From the NCBI GenBank assembly GCA_033239005.1, contig BSQZ01000095.1, positions 714,367 through 778,366 on the forward strand: a DNA stretch of 64,000 bases. Direction: 5' to 3'. Below the pieces are notes generated by a model. It saw only the letters and a program-made list of their open reading frames with translations. It had not been told where the DNA came from and made no database searches. Each line of letters begins with the position of its first letter. Within the stretch, counting starts at the first letter, position 1. Of the stretch, positions 27,101-36,100 are shown one piece after another. The DNA is from Lamellibrachia satsuma. Its lineage: Eukaryota > Annelida > Polychaeta > Sabellida > Siboglinidae. A program made the translations under genes and the position numbers.

Positions 27101-30100
27101 AACACCGAAATTTCGATGTTCAGGGTGCATCAGGTTAACAGATGTACATCTCTCCCGAGCAGAGTATTTTTGACAACAATAAATCAGTTGTTCTCCTCCA
27201 TTTCCCTGTAGTCCGGGGTGAGGCTGGCACCGATACCGGTCGTTGTTTTTTTCCCTTCATAACTAGTCCTGTTTTACTACCGTCTCCACCAATCATCTCT
27301 ACTCCCCTCTATCCCTCGCCCTCATTCTCCACACCCCTCCCACTCCCACTAAATCTCTCTTCACGCAGTCCTCCCATCTTAGTCTCGGTCTTCCTCTTCT
27401 CCGTCTACTCTCCACTCCAAGCGCATCTGCTCTCTTCATCATTCGTACCCCTTCTTTCTTTCCACATGTCCAGCCAACTTTAGCCGGCTCCTCACCAACT
27501 TCCTTGTGAGACTCTCTTTCACACCACCTTTTTCCCGCAGCTCCTCCATTCTTCGTTTGTCGATTCTTTTCACTCCCGCAATTATTCTCACCCAGTTATT
27601 CTCACCCAATTATTCTCACCCAGTTATTCTCGCAAACTTGCAGTAAGAACCATTATTTCTAATGGCCAATTGACAATTTCCTTTGTTGATCAATATTTGT
27701 ATATCACACTTGTGTCAATTTGTGTCGACTGTTTTATTTAACAACGTGAAGTACCTCAGCAGCGTCATGCTGTTCATACTGTGCCATAGCCCAAAGAAAC
27801 AAGCATGTCTCATCTATGCAACATTTCTAACCACTGCTGTGTTTCTAGGCTTTTATCTATGATGGAAAGTCTGGCGAGAAGATCGGACAACTTGGTGAAT
27901 TGTCTCCTGCTCACAAGGGGGGCATCTATGGGGTAAGTGGTTGGGGGTATGTGGTTGGGGGGTAAATCATCATTGTAAATATGAACAGATTAGAATATAC
28001 AGAAAATGGTGGCTTGTCTTGTTTAGCATTTGGTTACAATTTGTATAATACTGTCATATGTATTCATTATAATGCTAATTAATAAATTACATGAAGTGTA
28101 AGATGTGTACAACATGCATCAGTGCTTCACTGTCTCTTTTCAATATAACAGTTTTGTTCTCCCTGTGCAACAGTTCAACAAAAATTTGTCCTCCCTGTGC
28201 AACAATTCAACACAGTTTTCTTCTCCCTGTGCAACAGTTCAACACAGTTTTCTTCTCCCTGTGCAACAGTTCAACACAGTTTTCTTCTCCCTGTGCAACA
28301 ATTCAACAGTTTTCTTCTCCCTGTGCAACAATTCAACACAGTTTTCTTCTCTCTGTGCAACGATTCAACACAGTTTTCTTCTCCATGTGCAACAGTTCAA
28401 CACAGTTTTCTTCTTCCTGTGCAACAGTTCAGTCACAGTTTTGTTCTCCCTGTGCAATAGTTCAACACAGTTTTATTCTCCATGTGCAACAGTTCAGCAC
28501 AATTTTGTTCTCCCTGTGCAATAGTTCAACACAGTTTTGTTCTCCCTATGCAACAGTTCAACACAGTTTAGTTCTCCCTGTGCAATAGTTCAACACAGTT
28601 TTCTTCTCCCTGTGCAACAATTCAACAATTTTGTTCTCCCTGTGCAACAGGTCAACACAGTTTTGTTCTCCATGTGCCACAGTTCAGCACAGTTTAGTTC
28701 TCCCTGTGTAATAGTTCAACACAGTTTTCTTCTCCCTGTGCAACAATTCAACAGTTTTCTTCTCCCTGTGCAACAATTCAACAGTTTTCTTCTCCCTGTG
28801 CAGCAGTTTAACGCAGTTTTCGTCTCCCTGTGCAACAATTCAACAATTTTCTTCTCCCTGTGCAACAATTCAACACAGTTTTGTTCTTCCTGTGCAACAG
28901 TTCAACACAGTTTTGACTGTGGGAGCAGAATAAAAGCTTATTGAAGCTCTCTTATTCTTATAGTAGATCTAAACAAATGGACCATCTCCACTGTGGATGC
29001 CAAACATAGAATTTACTGGTCTTCATGCTTCAATGAATTCACATTTCCTGCATGCTTCAGTGATGACGTCCTCATGTTTGTCCTACTTTCTCAGTCTTTC
29101 TGACGATGGTATGCGGAGTCTTAACAGATCTTAAATTGGGTTGCCATTTTTAGCCCTTGAAAAGGTCTTTAAAATGAGAATTTGTAGAGAAAGGTCTTAA
29201 AATTTGATTTAACCAGACTAAGCCTAGAAAATTCGAGGTAGAATGGATTGCGTATCGCTAAGCGATATGCTTTTTTAATAAAATGATACAATGTGATCAC
29301 CAAGTGAAAAGTGTTCTTATGAAATTTCTTTGTTATGTGTTGAATTTGTCACAAAAAAGGTTGTATTATTCTTATAAGGTCTTAAGTCTTATAAGCTGCA
29401 AATGCCATGTTTTACTAGTGTTAGTCTGCTAAGCCTGGCACTGTCTTGTGGTACGCTGTCTGTGTGAGATACGTGTCGTGTCTCAGTGATGTCGTGTTGT
29501 GTGCAGGTGAGTTTCAGTCCAGACAGCAAGCAAGTGTTGACAGTGTCTGCTGACAAGACAGCCAAGATCTGGGACGTACCCTCAGGGTCACTAGTCCAGT
29601 AAGTACTACAAGTTCTACTACATCAGGCCTTTTCTTTCATCAACAATTAAAATTGACAGAGTAGATTTGTAAATGTCATTTAAAGAAGTTCATTAGCAGT
29701 TAATTAATTAACGACAGCCTTGGCTTTGATGAATCTGCCATCTTTTTAGCATCTTTGCCAATTGATTTGTGGTAATATTTTCTTCTCATACCCAGCATTT
29801 CATTTCTGATGATATTTATGATGGACAGTGATTACAGCAGTTTATGATTGCAGGGAGTTTGTTATGGGCAGTGATTGCAACAGTATGTGATTGCAGGGAG
29901 TTTGTTATGGGCAGTGATTACAACAGTTTGTGATTGCAGCGAGTTTGTTATGGACAGTGATTGCAACAGTTTGTGATTGCACGGAGTTTGTTATGGGCAG
30001 TGATTGGAACAGTTTGTGATTGCACAGAGTTTGTTATGGGCAGTGATTGCAACAGTTTGTGATTGCAGGGAGTTTGTTATGGGCAGTGATTGCAACAGTT

Positions 30101-33100
30101 TGTGATTGCAGGGAGTTTGTTATGGGCAGTGATTGCAACAGTTTGTGATTGCAGGGAGTTTGTTATGGGCAGTGATTGCAACAGTTTGTGATTGCAGGGA
30201 GTTTGTTATGGGCAGTGATTGCAACAGTTTGTGATTGCAGGGAGTTTGTTATGGGCAGTGATTACAACATTTTGTGATTGCACAGTGTTTGTTATGGGCA
30301 GTGATTGCAACAGTTTGTGATTGCACAGAGTTTGTTATGGGCAGTGATTGCAACAGTTTGTGATTGCACAGAGTTTGTTATGGGCAGTGATTGCAACAGT
30401 TTGTGATTGCAGGGAGTTTGTTATGGGCAGTGATTGCAACAGTTTGTGATTGCAGGGAGTTTGTTATGGGCAGTGATTACAACAGTTTGTGATTGCACAG
30501 AGTTTGTTATGGGCAGTGATTGCAACAGTTTGTGATTGCAGGGAGTTTGTTATGGGCAGTGATTGCAACAGTTTGTGATTGCAGGGAGTTTGTTATGGAC
30601 AGTGATTGCAACAGTTTGTGATTGCAGGGAGTTTGTTATGGGCAGTGATTGCAACAGTTTGTGATTGCAGGGAGTTTGTTATGGGCAGTGATTACAACAG
30701 TTTGTGATTGCAGGGAGTTTGTTATGGACAGTGATTACAACAGTTTGTGATTGCAGAGAGTTTGTTATGGGCAGTGATTGCAACAGTTTGTGATTGCAGG
30801 GAGTTTGTTATGGACAGTGATTGCAACAGTTTATGATTGCAGGGAGTTTGTTATGGACAGTGATTGCAACAGTTTGTGATTGCACAGAGTTTGTTATGGG
30901 CAGTGATTGCAACAGTTTGTGATTGCAGGGAGTTTGTTATGGGCAATGATTGCAACAATTTGTGATTGCAGGGAGTTTGTTATGGGCAGTGATTACAACA
31001 GTATGTGATTGCAGGGAGTTTGTTATGGGCAGTGATTGCAACAGTTTGTGATTGCACAGTGTTTGTTATGGGCAGTGATTGCAACAGTTTGTGATTGCAC
31101 GGAGTTTGTTATGGGCAGTGATTGCAACAGTTTGTGATTGCACAGAGTTTGTTATGGGCAGTGATTGCAACAGTTTGTGATTGCAGGGAGTTTGTTATGG
31201 ACAGTGATTGCAACAGTTTGTGATTGCAGAGAGTTTGTTATGGGCAGTGATTGCAACAGTTTGTGATTGCAGGGAGTTTGTTATGAGCAGTGATTACAAC
31301 AGTATGTGATTGCAGGGAGTTTGTTATGGGCAGTGATTACAACAGTTTGTGATTGCAGGGAGTTTGTTATGGGCACCACCGTGGATGACATGCAGGTGGG
31401 CTGCCTGTGGCTGGGAGAGAACCTCATCACCGTCTCTCTGTCCGGAGTCATCAACTACCTGGACCGTGGCTGTCCCGAGACACCCAGACGCATCCTCAAG
31501 GTCAGTCCTTGGGGCGTTTCTATAATTTTTTGGTTTAAGCAGAAATGATATGAGATATGTGTACAATGTATGTCTTGCACATGTAAGGCTACATCAATGT
31601 GTTGGTTGTGTGCAGGGTCACAGCAAGCCAATCACTGCCCTGGCTGTCACTGAGGACAAAGGAACAGTATTCACAGCAAGCTCTGACGGAAATGTCTGTA
31701 TCCTTGCTTAATGGTTGGATGGCTTCAGCGGGAAGAGTTTCTCCAAGGGCAATATTTGTATACACATTTGTTGGGTATTAGTTACTGTATTCGACCTATT
31801 AAGCGTACATGGCCTAATTAATGTACACCCCCAAGTTTAATCAGCAGGAAACTTATTGTAATTTGATTGGTGTGGATTCTGTGGAACAACCAAAGTGTCG
31901 CCATCTGGTGTTGAACAGTTAGCACCACTGTTCAGTTGTTTTACACCAAATGACACCACTAGTGTTAAACAATTACCTTATTGTTTTGAGAAAAAATTTT
32001 GGCGTACGCTTATAAAAACAGATCCCTTGACATTTTTCCATGGCCCAATTTCTTTTCAAGAATACTGTGTATTATTGTCACAGTATTCTTATTAGGTCTA
32101 GTACGGTACATACGATATCAGTACTGTGTATTGTTGTCACAGTATTCTTATTAGGTCTAGTACGGTACATACAATATCAGTACTGTGTATTGTTGTCACA
32201 GTATTCTTATTAGGTCTAATACAGTACATACAATATCAGTACTGTGTATTGTTGTCACAGTATTCTTATTAGGTCTAATACGGTACATACAATATCAGTA
32301 CTGTGTATTATTGTCACAGTATTCTTATTAGGTCTAATACGGTACATACAGTATCAGTACTGTGTATTATTGTCACAGTATTCTTATTAGGTCTAATACG
32401 GTACATACAATATCAGTACTGTGTATTATTGTCACAGTATTCTTATTAGGTCTAATACGGTACATACAGTATCAGTACTGTGTATTGTTGTCACAGTATT
32501 CTTATTAGGTCTAATACAGTACATACAATATCAGTACTGTGTATTAATGTCACAGTATTCTTATTAGGTCTAATACGGTACATACAGGATGAGTACTGTG
32601 TATTAGTGTCACAGTATTCTTATTAGGTCTAATACGGTACTTACAGTATCAGTACCATGTATTATTGTCACAGTATTCTTCCTCAACCATTGTCACTAAA
32701 CTGGTATTTCTTGCCTTCACTGTGTGACCAACACTTTGCAACCTTCAGTTTGATCTTGTGACCTTAACCTTGATGCATTTTCTTCCATTTCTATTACGAA
32801 AGTCACTATGCTATATTGTTCAAAAACAAAAGAAGTTCTAGGGAGTTCTTTGTACATGTGTGAGCTAGTGCGGGCATGAGAAATGGAACGTGTGTGTGTG
32901 TGTGTGTGTGCTTGTTTACAGCATAATGTCATGTATACACAGATGTAAATTCAAGTGTCTTTATGTATTTTACTCATACATTTGTGTATGCATAGCTCTT
33001 TCTGAAGCTATGCCTGGTGACCTTTGTTGATTTTGTCCTTGACCTTGAACCAAGGTCACTGGAATGCTGACACAGCTGAGAACGATTTGGTGAGGGGCAA

Positions 33101-36100
33101 AGGTCACTCAAATCAAGTACAGGACATGATGGTTGTTGATGGTGTCCTAATTACTTGTGGCATGGATGACTCCATAGTGTACACAGATGTTGCTACAAAG
33201 CAGTATGGGCAAGTAGATAGTTTCACTTTCTTTTTTGTACTTTCACTTAGCCATTTCCCTTTCGTTTTAACACTTTCACACAGCAGTTTCACTTAATAAC
33301 TATGTGAACTATGTGAATGATATGTGGTAGTCATTTGTTTGCATGGTGAGATACACTGACGGATGTGTTTTGCCTTCCTTGCCACACAATGTCCAAATAT
33401 GAAATACATTATTAAAAAAAAAATTCTGTGTACGAATGTGTGTAAATATAAAAAAAATCAAAAATGAAGGAAAGGAAAGGTATATTTTAGAGTTTTTCCC
33501 ATTTGAAATTAGGCAATAATGGGCTTTCCTTTCACTGCGTTGGGAATATCTGTACTGTGCGTCCAATTCTTATTAGGTATGTGAAGGAGTGGGATTAATC
33601 CTACCTAAAGAAACTGATAATAATTTCTATTTTCACAAAACCTTGACAAATGCCATGTAAACATTGTATAAAGAACACATGCTCTGCAAAATTTATTCAC
33701 CTAAATGTTGGTATGATACTTTACTTGAATGAAGCACCAGGTTTGTTTTAAAATTGATAAATAATCTCATGTTTTAAGATTGATCTTTATTGAATTGCTA
33801 TGTTATATAGTGGTCATGTATAAGAGGAGTTTTGAATGTTTGCAGTGAGAGGGTAAAGATGCCGTCCCAGCCAAGGGGGTTAGCCACTGCACCCGGGGGC
33901 CTTGTAGTTGCTGCCTGCATCAACCATGTATGTTACCTTCTGTCATCTCGTCTTCCTTCACTGTCCCTCTCCCCTCCCAGCTCTTCCCTCTCCCCTCCCA
34001 GCTCTTCCCTCTCCGCTCCCAGCTCTTCCCTCACATGTAACAGGTTTGATTATTCACTCGTTTATTTGTATTTGTTGATCTTGCAAAATGTATAGGAGAG
34101 TTGTATCCAATTTCTACACATTGATTGAATTGGCTGCCAACCTGGCGTACCCAGTACATATAATTACTGTTTTGTTTTTTAATTAACATATTGGTCAAAA
34201 CAGAAAACTGAAGAAACAACTAAAAGGAAAAGTGTTGGAAGCCTGCGTGGTACCAGCCTGTATATGGGTTGGGAACACTGGCACTGACAGAGAGACAGGA
34301 GGAGAAGATACAGATAGCAGACAATAACTGGATCCGAAGAATATGTAAATTACCGGTAACCCAAGAAGATAAAAGGAAGATGAAGGAATTGAGAGAAGAT
34401 TGGCATAAAGAACACCTAAAGATGTAAGTAGTTGGAAGCTGAATGACGTAGGTAGGACGTACGCAAAGAAAAGGTGAAGACATATTGTCAAAAAGAGCAT
34501 GGAAAGCAGAAGGGCGAGGCAGAAGAAGAAGAGGAAGACCAAAGCTGCGATGGAAAGACAGTCAAGCGAGATCTTGATTGGGCAGGTATGAGCAGCCAAA
34601 AGTGGAAGACCATCGCAGAAGACAGATGGAGAGGGTGAACAATGAAAGTGTAAGAAGCTACCAAGTGACGTGGACCCCACCCCCCACGGGAACAAGGGGA
34701 AGAAGAGGATATTGGTCAAAGCATATTACCATAACCCATGCAATTATGTAAAATGTTTGAGCAGTTTTGCATGTAGAAACTATGCAGACTTTACTTAAGG
34801 CAACATAGTGTATTGGTAATATAAAATAAGTAGACATCGGGGACCACTTCACTTGTCAGCATTTAGCCTGCAACACATCAGTTTTAAAGGGATGTCTGAT
34901 GACTTTCATTGGTTAGGTGATACGCTAGTGATAAGCTAGTGGGGGTTTTGTATTATTAAAATGTACCAATTCTTTAAAAAAATGTCAGCAAACATCTAAA
35001 TGAACAGTGTTATTCTTTATATTTTAAGTAATCTTTATTGCTGTAGTATATAAATCTATATTTCACCTTCAAAGGTGAAGATTTGTTGTTCGGTCTGTTG
35101 GAGTGAAGTCGTCTCTGTGTGGTTTGTTGGGAGTGGAGTGGTCTGTTTGTGGTCTGTTGGTGTGGAATCGTCTCTGTGTGGTCTATTGGAGTAGAGTCGT
35201 CTCTGTGTGGTCTATTGGAGTGGAGTCATCTCTATGTGGTCTGTTGGAGTGCAGTTGTCTCTGTGTGGTCTATTGGAGTGGAGTGGTCTCTGTGTGGTCT
35301 ATTGGAGTGGAGTTGTCTCTGTGTGGTCTGTTGGAGTGGAATTGTCTCTGTGTCGTCTGTTGGAGTGGAGTTGTCTCTGTGTGGTCTGTTGGAGTGGAGT
35401 TGTCTCTGTGTGGTCTATTGGAGTGGAGTGGTCTCTGAGTGGTCTATTGGAGTGGAGTTGTCTCTGTGTGGTCTGTTGGAGTGGAGTTGTCTCTGTGTGG
35501 TCTGTTGGAGTGGAGTTGTCTCTGTGTGGTCTGTTGGAGTGGAGTTGTCTCTGTGTGGTCTGTTGGAATGGAGTCGTCTCTGTGTGGTCTGTTGGAGTGG
35601 AGTGGTATCTGTGTCAGAAAATCTTAAATGTTTTGTGAAATCATGGTTTTTTTCTATTTAGAGGTGAAAGATCATGTTAGTAACACGTTTTGCATGCAAA
35701 ATATTTTAATCAACCTCAGTGTTATAAATACTAATACATTCAGTGTCGCAACGTCCGTACACCAGTCATTAGGTTAACCAATGAATATCTTACATTCCCT
35801 TTAAACTCACCTTGCACCGGTCACTGAAATCGTTATTGTCCGTGTGACTGCAGGTGGTGGTTGTGAGAAACCAACGCGTTGTCTTCACGCAGAAGGTCGA
35901 CTATGAGCCGCAGTGTGCATCCATCACAACTGACCTGTCGGAGGTCGCAATAGGCGGAGGCATGGTAGGTCCCAGTGCCTTGGAGTCGTGTCACAGTCAT
36001 ACAACTTTGTTACCATGTCTCAGGGACATATATATATTTATATTGTTTATGTATATTTATTTAATTATTTCTTAATTACTATTTTAGTATATTACTAACA

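Noticed and set aside
27142..27483. 113-codon plus-strand Pro/Ser-rich frame
   Set aside because: Complement of a minus-strand LINE tail.
28091..28944. Overlapping open frames of 87-165 codons in three plus frames
   Set aside because: All arise from a stop-free 32-bp repeat unit.
34195..34719. 174-codon minus-strand frame with hydrophobic, membrane-like composition
   Set aside because: It is the complement of a purine-rich LINE tail coded on the plus strand.
35103..35661. Open frames of 62-180 codons rich in Cys-Gly-Leu-Leu
   Set aside because: Artefact of the 29-bp minisatellite.
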